This document shows positions 43,901 through 51,965 of a DNA stretch of 64,000 nt, piece after piece. Below the pieces are notes generated by a model. That model was given only the letters and a program-made list of their open reading frames with translations, had not been told where the DNA came from and did not search any database. The translations under genes and the position numbers were made by a program. The first letter of the stretch is position 1. Every line of letters begins with the position of its first letter. Location: positions 1,094,385 to 1,158,384 of the forward strand of contig NZ_LR131147.1 in the NCBI RefSeq assembly GCF_900626285.1. The letters are read 5' to 3'. Source of the stretch: Intestinimonas massiliensis (ex Afouda et al. 2020) (GTDB taxonomy: Bacteria; Bacillota; Clostridia; Oscillospirales; Oscillospiraceae).

Positions 43901-45302
43901 CGTCCCGCCACACGTTGTCGGACTTGTAGTCGGAGTACAGCAGCTCCTCGATGTACTGGCCCACCACCACGATCTTGTCATAGTCGCCGATGTTGGCGGG
44001 CAGGAAGTCGTCGTTGTTCTCCAGCAGCACGATGGCCTCGTCAGCCACATCCTCCGCCAGATCCTGGTTCTGCTCGATAAAAGCGGACACGGAGTCATAG
44101 CCGTCGGTATAGGCGTCGGAGTTATCGAACTCGCCGGTGGCAAAACGGCTGGTGAAGATGTCCAGCAGGGCCTGGTCGATGGTGTCCATGGTGAGGACGC
44201 CCTCGTTCAGCGCCGCCTCCAGGTTGGCCGCCGTCATGGTCCGGCCGCCCAGGTCCAGGTTCACGCCGGCGTTCAGGGCCGCGGCCGCGGCCTCGGCGGC
44301 GTTGGTGACGTTCAGGTTCTCCTCGCCGTTGAAGTCCTCATCGCCGCCGTCCAGAACGGGGAAGGCTTCACTGTCGCCCTTCTGGCTGTTGCCGCCATTG
44401 GCGCCGTACTGGCTGTTGAGGTTCCCCACGCCGCCGTTGTCGGAGACCACCCAGCCGTCAAAGCCCCAGGTCAGCCGCAGGGTGTTGGTCAGCAGGTCAT
44501 AGCTGCCATGGCAGGGGATGCCGTTGATGGCGTTGTAGGCGGGCATGATGGCCTGCACGCCGCTGTCCATGACCATGGAGCTGAAGTGGCGCAGGTAGTA
44601 CTCCCGCAGCTCGGATTCGCTCATGTTGGAGGAACCGCCGCTGCGGGTCTCTTCCGCGTTGTTGGCGGCGAAGTGCTTGGCCGTGGCAACGGCCTTCAGC
44701 CCGTCCTCGTCGTCATACTCACCCTGGAAGCCCTGGATGAACGACCCGGCCAGCTGGGCGGAGATCACGCCGTCCTCACCGAAGCTGTCGCCTGTCCGGC
44801 CCCAGCGGGGATCCCGGGCCAGGTTCACGCTGGGTCCCCAGTAGGTCAGGCCCTTCCTGGAGGTGTTGTAGAAGGCTCTGGCCTCGTCGCCGATGGCGTC
44901 GGCCATCTCACCGATCAGGTCGCTGTTCCAGGTGGCGCCCTGAGCCAGGGTGGAGGGGAAGGAGGAGGCGCCGCCCTTGGCGTCTCCCGCGGCCCCGTAC
45001 CACAGGGTGATGTTGGCGATGCCGTTCAGGTTCTCGCCGGGGTACCAGTACTCCGCCACACCCAGCCGGGGAATGGCCGGAGAGCCGTGGCTGACCAGCT
45101 GGCCCAGCTTTTCCTCCACCGTCATGTGGGAGATCAGGTCCGCCGCCCGGGCCTCATCGCTCAGGCTGGTATCCCAATAGGCGTATCCCTTTACCTCGTC
45201 GGAAATCTGGCTCTCGTCCACGTCCACCTTGGCAAATGCCGTCGGTGCCAGAAGTGCGGCTGTCAGCAAAAAGCAGGCAGCCCGTTTCCATGTTTTTGAC
45301 AT
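40974..45302 (-). CDS. Secreted GH3 glycosidase with Big2 and SLH domains
   Basis: A 1442-aa exported glycoside hydrolase family 3 enzyme (beta-glucosidase/xylosidase type). Signal peptide ends near PTAFAKVD. The GH3 N-domain has MTVEEKLGQLVSHG and the nucleophile region GWVVSDNGGVGNL; the GH3 C-domain and Fn3-like part (GYGLSYGTFAYSDYSI) follow. Then come several Big2 Ig-like repeats (VTGIELDQTEATI; VTGITLVPAGV), an InlB-type repeat and three SLH motifs from FQFSDVDAGSWSAPY. It is anchored at the cell surface. Divergent from a LacI regulator, its probable controller. Confidence 0.92.
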   Translation of the reverse strand: MSKTWKRAACFLLTAALLAPTAFAKVDVDESQISDEVKGYAYWDTSLSDEARAADLISHMTVEEKLGQLVSHGSPAIPRLGVAEYWYPGENLNGIANITLWYGAAGDAKGGASSFPSTLAQGATWNSDLIGEMADAIGDEARAFYNTSRKGLTYWGPSVNLARDPRWGRTGDSFGEDGVISAQLAGSFIQGFQGEYDDEDGLKAVATAKHFAANNAEETRSGGSSNMSESELREYYLRHFSSMVMDSGVQAIMPAYNAINGIPCHGSYDLLTNTLRLTWGFDGWVVSDNGGVGNLNSQYGANGGNSQKGDSEAFPVLDGGDEDFNGEENLNVTNAAEAAAAALNAGVNLDLGGRTMTAANLEAALNEGVLTMDTIDQALLDIFTSRFATGEFDNSDAYTDGYDSVSAFIEQNQDLAEDVADEAIVLLENNDDFLPANIGDYDKIVVVGQYIEELLYSDYKSDNVWRDENGISVSFVKGIQDAVAEYNEANGTSIQVESIVLSETDGQVGAPTAEQMEMMSQDKVLTVYIPATRITMLTGGADAGEGNDRESLDLPRGQAEVGEQLVNNCSNLVVAMHTQSIVNVDWATQGEKKADAVLWASYLGEKQGAALANVLFGKVSPSGRLNTTWYADESQLGELQHDYSIYPTASDPQDIDLDNGGSYGRTYMYFVGDVDYPFGYGLSYGTFAYSDYSIADNNDGTLTATVTVKNTSDVDASEVVQLYAVGPNAAELNRADKQLAGFDKVFLKAGESQQVTITVKLKDLASWDESKGCFVLDDGSWTFYLGSDCDTKIAGCEQAVALTADDLPAGLQAVTLTVDNYILEDSDQESEMPATEVTASVSLENDTLYKDQSAAEAAGITLSYASDNEDVATVDQNGKITAVGDGVCTITVTASKGGESITDSHAIVVKSIKGVTGIELDQTEATIRERETVTLNATITPADADYQQVIWTSSNPAVATVEDGVVKGVSVGTATITAKTFEGGKEATCEITVEKNDDVEVTGITLVPAGVTSKDGVAIMAGGEVTLEATVEPESATYPTVIWSTDDQNLSIVPDGNTCVVTVKDGATATSAVKVTATAGGTSGVTADAYIVPQVSAEMKAGETLDLVARLDADGTKNDNLKWDSTNTSVATVSEGKVTAVSAGTVTIKAADVSGVLQASCQITVTASGGGSTSGGGSTSASRYTITVKQSEGGKIAPQTVTVEKGKNQTFTITADAGYAVKDVLVDGKSVGAVSSYTFENVTSGHTIQAVFAEQAFQFSDVDAGSWSAPYIYGLYEQGIVDGVGGNLFAPTRSITRAEFVKLLAGAAGVKAEDLSKDASSFTDVEHGSWYEPYVVWAVENGVVNGTSADTFAPTALITREQMATMLYRYAESTGVKLPETGAGSAFADADSVSDWAADGVAAMQKAGIINGIGGNLFAPADNATREQACKVLMTFLEVTGK

Positions 45303-45405
45303 TTTCCAACCCTCTTTCCGTTTTTTGTTCCAGAGCAACAAATTTCGATACCGCGCGCTGGAATCTCTGGTGTAGTTTTACTATACTCGCCATTCTGAAA
45401 TGAAT

Positions 45406-45432
45406 AAAAGTATGATTTTTTATCATACTTTT
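45406..45432. promoter_or_regulatory. Palindrome between GH3 and lacI genes (putative operator)
   Basis: AAAAGTATGAT (45406-45416), TTTTT, ATCATACTTTT (45422-45432). It touches the -35 (TTTATT) of a minus-strand promoter with TATAGT as -10, and so is well placed for repression of the GH3 gene. Confidence 0.5.
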
Positions 45433-45510
45433 TTCCCGCCCGCTTTCCCTGTTTTCCCAGTCCTTCCTTTACTTAACGCACTTATAATCTGGACCGGTTT
45501 CAACTCGCCC

Positions 45511-45540
45511 TTGCACCCCTCCGCTCCGAGCATATATAAT
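45511..45540 (+). promoter_or_regulatory. Promoter of the LacI-family gene
   Basis: TTGCAC (45511-45516), an 18-bp spacer and TATAAT (45535-45540), followed by AGGAGGAG before the ATG at 45590. Confidence 0.6.
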
Positions 45541-45589
45541 CAACAAGTAGTACAAACCAGCGGACAAAATGCAGAGGAGGAGCATCGGC

Positions 45590-46660
45590 ATGGAAAAGCG
45601 CGCGACAAGCAAAGATGTGGCCCGTCTGGCCGGCGTCTCCCAGGCCACGGTGTCCTACGTGCTGAACAACAAGAAGGGACAGACCATCTCTCAGGAGACC
45701 AGGGAGCGGGTGCTGCGGGCGGCCCGCCTGCTGGACTACATGCCCACCCACGTGGCGCGGGCCCTGCAGGCCTCCCGCACCAACTGCATCGCCGTCTCAG
45801 TCAACAAGAACGTGATGCTCCCCCGCTACGGGCAGGTGCTGGAGGGGGCCCGCAGCGTGCTGGACCGGGAGGGCTACCGGCTGCTGCTGTGTACCGACGC
45901 TCTCTCCCCCAGCGGCTACCCGGACTACCTCAACCGCTGCATCCTCCACCGGGCGGACGGGATCCTGTACGTGGGTGCAGACGGGCAGGAGCCCCTGCCC
46001 TCGGCACTGGAGTACATTCTGGAGCATGACATCCCCTTTGTGGCCTACGACAGCTGCCAGTCCGATCCCCGCCTGTCCAGCGTGAATCTGGACTACTACT
46101 CCGGCACCAAAAACGCGGTAAGCTGCTTTCTCTCCCTGGGAGGCAAACACCTGGCCTACCTCCGGCCCTGCGGGGAGATCGACACCCCCCAGGAGCTCCA
46201 GCGGGAGGCAGGCGTGCGGGACGCGGTGGCCGACTGCCCCGGCGCTACGCTGGAGATTTTTGACGACTTTTTCCCCGGTGACGCCCGGCTGGATGAAAAC
46301 TTCTCCTTCAACTTTCTCCAGGAGCTGGGCTCCTCCGCCCGGAATTTCTTCTCCTCGGTGGTCTCCCGCACAGCGGCGGGGACCCGGTTTGTGTGCAGCT
46401 GGGGGGCCTGGGCCCAGCCTCTGTGCAGTTTTCTTCCCCCCTATGACGGCTTCGCCCCTTCGGTGCTCTCCCTGGCCCAGTCCGGCTCCTTTCCCTATGG
46501 GAACCAGGACCCCAGGATCCTATCCTGCGACCTGCTCAACTACACCGCCGGAGAGTCCTGCGCCAAACTGCTGATCCGGCAGCTGTACACCAACGGCGGC
46601 GCGGAAAAGCAGCTGCTGTGCCCCAGGGTGTTCCGTCCCGGCGTTTCCTCCCCCTTCTGA
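45590..46660 (+). CDS. LacI-family transcriptional regulator
   Basis: A 356-aa regulator with the LacI N-terminal headpiece: ATSKDVARLAGVSQATVSYV, then LNNKKGQTISQETRERV and the hinge YMPTHVARALQ. A periplasmic-binding-like effector domain follows, with the C-terminal half rather divergent. Divergent from the GH3 enzyme, so it probably senses a sugar released by it. Confidence 0.9.
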   Translation: MEKRATSKDVARLAGVSQATVSYVLNNKKGQTISQETRERVLRAARLLDYMPTHVARALQASRTNCIAVSVNKNVMLPRYGQVLEGARSVLDREGYRLLLCTDALSPSGYPDYLNRCILHRADGILYVGADGQEPLPSALEYILEHDIPFVAYDSCQSDPRLSSVNLDYYSGTKNAVSCFLSLGGKHLAYLRPCGEIDTPQELQREAGVRDAVADCPGATLEIFDDFFPGDARLDENFSFNFLQELGSSARNFFSSVVSRTAAGTRFVCSWGAWAQPLCSFLPPYDGFAPSVLSLAQSGSFPYGNQDPRILSCDLLNYTAGESCAKLLIRQLYTNGGAEKQLLCPRVFRPGVSSPF

Positions 46661-46686
46661 GGACCGGACGTCCATTTGCATAACAA

Positions 46687-46720
46687 AACAGCGGGCCGCC
46701 TTGTCAGGCGGCCCGCTGTT
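46687..46720. terminator. Terminator shared by lacI and the V-ATPase operon
   Basis: A perfect 15-bp stem AACAGCGGGCCGCCT (46687-46701) with 46706-46720, between convergent genes. Confidence 0.8.
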
Positions 46721-47337
46721 TATGCTCTTTTCCCATTGCTCTGCCGTTTGATGACCTTCATGCGGACGAACTCCTCCCGCTCCTTCTCCTCCAGGGCGTC
46801 GGTGATGGAGCGGATGGTGCTGTCCAGATCGGGCAGCACGATGTTCTGCAGGGCGTTGGCCCGCTTCTGGGCCTTCTTGATGGCCTGGGCCAGGCGGTAG
46901 ATGGAAGTCTCCACCTCCGCCAGAGAGCGGGTCAGCTCCTTTACCTTGTGGAACTTCAGGTAGCAGTCATCCAGCAGGGAGGAGGTACCGGCGAAGCCAT
47001 ATTCCGGCCGTGGAGCGGGTGATTCTCCCGGAATATGGGGCAGCTCCACCCCCATCACTGAGCGGTAGCGGATCTCCAGGGAGTTGTCCACATCCACCGC
47101 CTCGGCGATGCGGTCACAGATGCCCAGGCGGATGTTGGCCGCCTGGAGGGAGGCGTAGGCCTGGGTGAACACGGTATCGATCTGCCCCTGCAGGTCCTTG
47201 GCAGTGTCCATCAGGGCCATCAGCTCCCGGATCAGGATGTTCCGCTTCCGGTCCATCAGCTCGTAGCCGGTCTGGGCCAGGCTGCGGGAGCGCTTGGCGG
47301 CCATCAGGTTTCCCTTGGTGGGCAGCAGATTGGCCAT
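46720..47337 (-). CDS. atpD: V/A-type ATPase subunit D
   Basis: A 205-aa central-stalk subunit: two long helices, opening NLLPTKGNLMAAKRSRSLAQ and ending with KKAQKRANALQNIVLPDLDS, the typical subunit D signature. It turns inside the A3B3 head. Last gene of the operon, 12 nt after subunit B. Confidence 0.95.
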   Translation of the reverse strand: MANLLPTKGNLMAAKRSRSLAQTGYELMDRKRNILIRELMALMDTAKDLQGQIDTVFTQAYASLQAANIRLGICDRIAEAVDVDNSLEIRYRSVMGVELPHIPGESPAPRPEYGFAGTSSLLDDCYLKFHKVKELTRSLAEVETSIYRLAQAIKKAQKRANALQNIVLPDLDSTIRSITDALEEKEREEFVRMKVIKRQSNGKRA

Positions 47338-47349
47338 ATCCTCTCCTCC

Positions 47350-48762
47350 TTACGCCGACCAAGAGCCGCCGGTCCCCAGGCTCTCCCAGGCGCCCTCCAC
47401 ATAGTGGGCGTCCAGGGTCTTGGGGTCCACCCGGTCCAGCTCTCCCCGGGGCAGGATGGTGAGCAGCTTCCAGCCCAGGTCCAGGGTCTGGTCCATGGTG
47501 CGCTCCTCCCCCTGGTCCTGGTGGATAAAGTGCCGCTCGAAGGCCTCGCCGAACTGGAGGTACCGCTTGTCGGTGTCGCTGAGCTCGTCCTCGCCGATGA
47601 CGCTGGCCAGGCTGCGGGCGTCCTGCACCTTGGAGTAGGAGGCGAACAGCTGGTTGGACAGGTCCGGGTGGTCGGCACGGGTGAAGCCCTCCCCGATGCC
47701 GTCCTTCATCAGCCGGGACAGGGAGGGCAGGATGGCCACCGGGGGATAGATCCCCTTCTGCTCCATGGTGCGGTCCAGCACGATCTGCCCCTCGGTGATG
47801 TACCCTGTCAGGTCGGGGATGGGGTGGGTGATGTCGTCGTTGGGCATGGTGAGCACCGGCACCTGGGTGACGGACCCCTTCCGGCCCCGGATCATGCCCG
47901 CCCGCTCATAGAGGGAGGCCAGGTCGGAGTACAGATAGGCGGGGAAGCCCTTCCGGGAGGGGATCTCCCCCTTGGAGGAGGAGAACTCCCGCACCGCCTC
48001 ACAGTAGGAGGTCATGTCGGTCATGATGACCAGCACATGGTAGCCGTGGTCGAAGGCCAGGTACTCCGCGGCGGTGAGGGCGCAGCGGGGGGTGAGGATG
48101 CGCTCGATGATGGGGTCGGAGGCCAGGTTGAGGAACATGACCACCCGCTGGAGGGCACCCGCCTCCTCAAAGTTCCGGCGGAAGAACTCCGCCGTGTCGT
48201 TCTTTACCCCCATGGCGGCGAAGATGATGGCAAAGTCCTCCTCCTGCTCCGCCACCCTGGCCTGCCGGACGATCTGGGCGGCCAGCTCGTTGTGCTTCAT
48301 GCCGGAGCCGGAGAAGATGGGCAGCTTCTGCCCCCGGATCAGGGTGGCGCAGCCGTCGATGGCGGAGATGCCGGTGTAGATGCAGTCCCGTGGGTACTGC
48401 CGGGACACCGGGTTGATGGCGGAGCCGTTCACGTCCCGGCGCACCTCGGGAAAGATCTCCCCCAGGCCGTCGATGGGACGCCCGGCCCCGTCGAACACCC
48501 GGCCCAGCATCTCCCGGGACAGGGCGATGTCCATGGGCTTGCCGGTAAAGTGGGTGCGGGCGTTTTCCAGGGAAATGCCCCGGGTGCCCTCAAAGACCTG
48601 GAGCACCACCCGGTCCCCGTCGATGAGGATGACCCGGCCGTACCGCCGCTCCCCGCCGTCCAGGGTGATCTCCGCCATCTCGTCGTAGGCCACGCCCTTT
48701 ACCCCCTCCAGGACGATGAGGGAGCCGGACAGCTCCGAAAGGCCGATATATTCCAGTCTCAT
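47350..48762 (-). CDS. atpB: V/A-type ATPase subunit B (non-catalytic)
   Basis: A 470-aa regulatory nucleotide-binding subunit. GRVFDGAGRPIDGLGEIFPE, QKLPIFSGSGMKHNELAAQI and MTDMTSYCEAVREFSSSKGE are typical of subunit B; the P-loop is degenerate (SGSGMKHN), as expected. ATG 48762 is taken because MRLEYIGLSE is the normal N-terminus; the frame is open further upstream into atpA. Confidence 0.95.
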   Translation of the reverse strand: MRLEYIGLSELSGSLIVLEGVKGVAYDEMAEITLDGGERRYGRVILIDGDRVVLQVFEGTRGISLENARTHFTGKPMDIALSREMLGRVFDGAGRPIDGLGEIFPEVRRDVNGSAINPVSRQYPRDCIYTGISAIDGCATLIRGQKLPIFSGSGMKHNELAAQIVRQARVAEQEEDFAIIFAAMGVKNDTAEFFRRNFEEAGALQRVVMFLNLASDPIIERILTPRCALTAAEYLAFDHGYHVLVIMTDMTSYCEAVREFSSSKGEIPSRKGFPAYLYSDLASLYERAGMIRGRKGSVTQVPVLTMPNDDITHPIPDLTGYITEGQIVLDRTMEQKGIYPPVAILPSLSRLMKDGIGEGFTRADHPDLSNQLFASYSKVQDARSLASVIGEDELSDTDKRYLQFGEAFERHFIHQDQGEERTMDQTLDLGWKLLTILPRGELDRVDPKTLDAHYVEGAWESLGTGGSWSA

Positions 48763-48784
48763 AGTATCAGCTCCTTGTGGGGTG

Positions 48785-50554
48785 TCAGCTGTTGGCCCGG
48801 CTGACCTGGTCCAGGGCCTCCCGGATCTGCCGCCGGTAGTCCCCGAACTTGCTCTGGTCGTCGTTGGGCACCTCATACTTCATCTTGGTCAGCTGGTCAA
48901 AGATGCCGGTGGCCTTCAGCTGGGACAGGGGGATGGACCGGGCCACCAGGGCACGGGCCCCGTCGTACAGCTCCAGAATGAGCTGCATCATTTTCAGCTG
49001 TTTGTCCATGGGCACGTAGGTGTCAATGGCGTGGTAGGCGTTCTGCTGGAGGAAGCCCACCCGGACCAGCCGGGCAGTCTCGATGATCAGCTTCTGGTCC
49101 TCCGGCAGGATGTCCGCGCCGATGAGCTTGACGATCTCCATCAGCTTGGCCTCCTCCTGGAGCAGGTTGGAGATCCGCAGGCGGCAGGGAACGAAGTCCG
49201 GCCCCACGTTTTTCTCATACCAGTCCTTCAGGTCGTCGGCATACTCGGAGTAGGAGGTGAGCCAGTTGATGGAGGGGAAATGGCGGGCGTAGGCCAGGGC
49301 CCGGTCCAGGCCCCAGAAGGTGCGCACGTACCGCTTGGTGTTCTGGGTCACCGGCTCGGAGAAGTCGCCCCCCTGGGGGGAGACGGCGCCGATGACGGTG
49401 ACGCTGCCCTCATTGCCGCCCAGGGTCTTCACGTACCCCGCCCGCTCGTAGAATTCCGCCAGGCGGGAGGCCAGGTAGGCCGGGAAGCCCTCCTCGGCGG
49501 GCATCTCTTCCAGCCGGCCGGAGATCTCCCGCAGGGCCTCCGCCCACCGGGAGGTGGAGTCGGCCATCAGGGCCACGTGGTAGCCCATGTCCCGGTAGTA
49601 CTCCGCCATGGTCATGCCGGTGTACACCGACGCCTCCCGGGCGGCCACCGGCATGTTGGAGGTGTTGGCGATGAGGATGGTGCGCTCCATCAGGGGCCGG
49701 TGGGTCCTGGGGTCCTGGAGCTCGGAGAACTCCTCCAGGGCCTGGGTCATCTCGTTGCCCCGCTCGCCGCAGCCCAGGTAGACGATGATATCCGCGTCCG
49801 ACCACTTGGCCAGCTGGTGCTGGGTCATGGTCTTGCCCGCCCCGAAGGGGCCGGGGATGGCGGCGGCGCCCCCCTTTCCGATGGGGAACAGGGTGTCGAT
49901 GACCCGCTGTCCGGTGATCAGGGGCCGGGAGATGGGCAGCCGCTGGGCCATGGGCCGGGGGGTGCGGATGGGCCAGCGCTGGGACAGCGCCAGCTTATGG
50001 ACGCCCCCCCGGTTGTCGGTAATCTCCGCCAGGGGCTCCTCCACCGTGTACTCCCCCGGCTGGGCCGTCCAGGTCACCCGGCCGGTCAGTCCGGCGGGGA
50101 TCAGGCAGCGGTGGGTGATGGCGGCGGTCTCCGGGCAGGAGGCGTATTCCGTGCCGGGGGCCACCTGGTCCCCCACCTTCACGGAGAGGGTCACCTGCCA
50201 CTTCTTCTCCCGGTCCAGGGAGGGGATGTTCAGGCCCCGGCTGATAAAGGGGCCGCTCTTCTCCTGGATCACCTCCAGGGGGCGGGCGATGCCGTCAAAG
50301 ATATTGTGGAGCAGACCGGGCCCCAGTTCGATGGACATAGGGGCTCCCTGGGAGGTGACCGGCTGGCCGGGCATGAGCCCGGTGGTGTCCTCGTAGACCT
50401 GGACGGTGGTGGTGCCGCCGTCCACCCGGACCACCTCGCCGATGAGCCCCTCCTCGCCCACATTGACCATGTCCATCATGGCCAGGCCCCGGCCGCCGGT
50501 GACGGTGACCACCGGGCCGTTGATGCCGTGGATGGTATAGCGTTCTTGGTTCAT
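48785..50554 (-). CDS. atpA: V/A-type ATPase catalytic subunit A
   Basis: A 589-aa catalytic subunit. The P-loop is GPFGAGKTMTQHQLAKW, with the A-type insertion (non-homologous region) before it, GCGERGNEMT, and ADSTSRWAEALREISGRL. Hydrolyses or makes ATP in the A3B3 head. Start ATG 50554 after AAAGGATGGG. Spacing to atpE and atpB is short, in keeping with one operon. Confidence 0.97.
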   Translation of the reverse strand: MNQERYTIHGINGPVVTVTGGRGLAMMDMVNVGEEGLIGEVVRVDGGTTTVQVYEDTTGLMPGQPVTSQGAPMSIELGPGLLHNIFDGIARPLEVIQEKSGPFISRGLNIPSLDREKKWQVTLSVKVGDQVAPGTEYASCPETAAITHRCLIPAGLTGRVTWTAQPGEYTVEEPLAEITDNRGGVHKLALSQRWPIRTPRPMAQRLPISRPLITGQRVIDTLFPIGKGGAAAIPGPFGAGKTMTQHQLAKWSDADIIVYLGCGERGNEMTQALEEFSELQDPRTHRPLMERTILIANTSNMPVAAREASVYTGMTMAEYYRDMGYHVALMADSTSRWAEALREISGRLEEMPAEEGFPAYLASRLAEFYERAGYVKTLGGNEGSVTVIGAVSPQGGDFSEPVTQNTKRYVRTFWGLDRALAYARHFPSINWLTSYSEYADDLKDWYEKNVGPDFVPCRLRISNLLQEEAKLMEIVKLIGADILPEDQKLIIETARLVRVGFLQQNAYHAIDTYVPMDKQLKMMQLILELYDGARALVARSIPLSQLKATGIFDQLTKMKYEVPNDDQSKFGDYRRQIREALDQVSRANS

Positions 50555-50571
50555 GGGTTTCCCATCCTTTC

Positions 50572-51177
50572 TCATTCGTCGGACAGGGACAGGCCGAAGA
50601 GCTCGGCAAAGTGGCCGGAGAGCTCCTGAGCGGCGCTGTCAAAGGAGGAGTCCACCCGCAGGCCCAGACTGGGAGAGAGGGCCACCAGGCCCCCCATGCG
50701 GAATTCCCCGGACCGGAAGTCCAGCTTCCGCCCTCCGGCCGCCCGGGTCAGGGCGGGGATCCAGCCCTTGTCCTCCTCCCGCAGGCAAATCTGTACGTCC
50801 TCCGCCCCGGGCAGCCGCCCCAGCGCGTCGGTCAGCAGCTCCTCCAGCCGCTTTCCATACGCCTCCGTGCGGGTGAAGGCGGCGATGCGGGCCCGCACCA
50901 GGGCAAAGGTCTCCTTGGCCATCTCCTCCCGCCGGAGGGAGAGGGCCCGCTGGTTCTCCAGCATCCGGCGGGACACGCTGCGCCCCGCCTCGGCCTTGAT
51001 CCGGGCTACCTCGCCGTGGATATACCGGTATGCCTCCCGGAGCACCTGGTCCTCCGCCTTGCGGAGGGCATTGTCCCGCTGGTGCTCCGCCTGATCCATG
51101 GCCCGCCTGGTCTCCTCTGAGGCCTCGGCCAGGATCTTGGCGGTAAAGCGGTCCAGTTTTTCTGTCATATCGGGCAT
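50572..51177 (-). CDS. atpE: V/A-type ATPase subunit E
   Basis: A 201-aa peripheral-stalk subunit: a long charged N-terminal helix (Glu/Arg/Ala-rich to about residue 100) and a globular C-terminal part with RLPGAEDVQICL and GGLVALSPSLGLRVDSSFD. Binds subunit G/H and holds the A3B3 head. SD AAAGGAGG. Confidence 0.9.
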   Translation of the reverse strand: MPDMTEKLDRFTAKILAEASEETRRAMDQAEHQRDNALRKAEDQVLREAYRYIHGEVARIKAEAGRSVSRRMLENQRALSLRREEMAKETFALVRARIAAFTRTEAYGKRLEELLTDALGRLPGAEDVQICLREEDKGWIPALTRAAGGRKLDFRSGEFRMGGLVALSPSLGLRVDSSFDSAAQELSGHFAELFGLSLSDE

Positions 51178-51199
51178 GAAAGGGTCCTCCTTTCCGGGG

Positions 51200-51508
51200 T
51201 CACAGCTTGACGCCGATGGCCTCCCGGATGTAGCGGGTGATGGAATCAGGCGCCCGGCCGGCGCTGTGGCGGTCGGGGATCTCCACCACCAGGGGCCGCT
51301 GGGCGGTCAGCTTCATGGGGTCGATCAGGTCCCGGCACTGGGCGGCCAGCTTCTCGGTGATGAGAAGCACCCCGATCTCCCGGTCGGCCGCGGCAGCCTG
51401 GATGGCGTCCCGCACCTGGGAGGGCTCCCGCACCACCACCCCCTCGATCCCGGCCAGCCGCAGGCCCACCTGGGTGTCGGTGGAGTCGGTGATCACAAAG
51501 TACTTCAT
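51200..51508 (-). CDS. atpF: V/A-type ATPase subunit F
   Basis: A 102-aa subunit with the Rossmann-like CheY fold: MKYFVITDSTDTQVGLRLAG, GIEGVVV, then EIGVLLITEKLA and RPLVVEIPD. Binds the central stalk. Its ATG overlaps the stop of subunit K (4 nt). Confidence 0.92.
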   Translation of the reverse strand: MKYFVITDSTDTQVGLRLAGIEGVVVREPSQVRDAIQAAAADREIGVLLITEKLAAQCRDLIDPMKLTAQRPLVVEIPDRHSAGRAPDSITRYIREAIGVKL

Positions 51509-51945
51509 ACGAACAAAAGGAGCAGGGCCACGATCAGGCCGTACAGGGCCACGCCTTCCGCCAGGCCCACGAAGATCAGGGCCTTGCCGAAGGCCTTGTC
51601 GTTCTCCGAGATGGCGCCCAGAGCGGCGGAGGCGGAGGAGGCCACGGCGATGCCGCCGCCGATGCCGCTGAGACCCACGGCCAGGGCGGCGCCCACGTAC
51701 TTCAGGCCCTCCGCCAGGCCGGCGCCGGAGGCGGCAGCCGCGGCGGCGGTCTCAGCGGTCCCCGCGGCGGAGGCGCTGCCGCCGATGCCCACCACGCTGG
51801 CCAGGATCAGGCAGGCGAAGAAGGACAGCACATTGATGCCCAGGGCCCGCTTGGCCCGCCGGCCGGTATAATTGCGGATGCCGATGAGGAACAGGGGGGA
51901 GAGCACCGCCAGGGCGGCGAAGCACAGAACGATGAATTTCAGCAT
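51505..51945 (-). CDS. atpK: V/A-type ATPase proteolipid subunit K (c ring)
   Basis: A 146-aa proteolipid with four membrane helices (two hairpins), as in bacterial NtpK. The ion-binding Glu is E130 in VGLAEGVALYG of the last helix. The first hairpin has no acidic residue, the usual state in doubled c subunits. An Ala-rich linker lies between hairpins. Na+ or H+ use cannot be settled by eye. Confidence 0.93.
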   Translation of the reverse strand: MLKFIVLCFAALAVLSPLFLIGIRNYTGRRAKRALGINVLSFFACLILASVVGIGGSASAAGTAETAAAAAASGAGLAEGLKYVGAALAVGLSGIGGGIAVASSASAALGAISENDKAFGKALIFVGLAEGVALYGLIVALLLLFV

Positions 51946-51965
51946 GATAGTTGACCTCCTTGGAA

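Noticed and set aside
41322..45299. A 1325-codon open frame on the plus strand
   Set aside because: Exact antisense shadow of the GH3 gene; Gly/Val/His-rich, no domain or SD. High GC gives long open antisense frames.
48716..50629. Long plus-strand frame over atpA
   Set aside because: Antisense of a well-recognised catalytic subunit.
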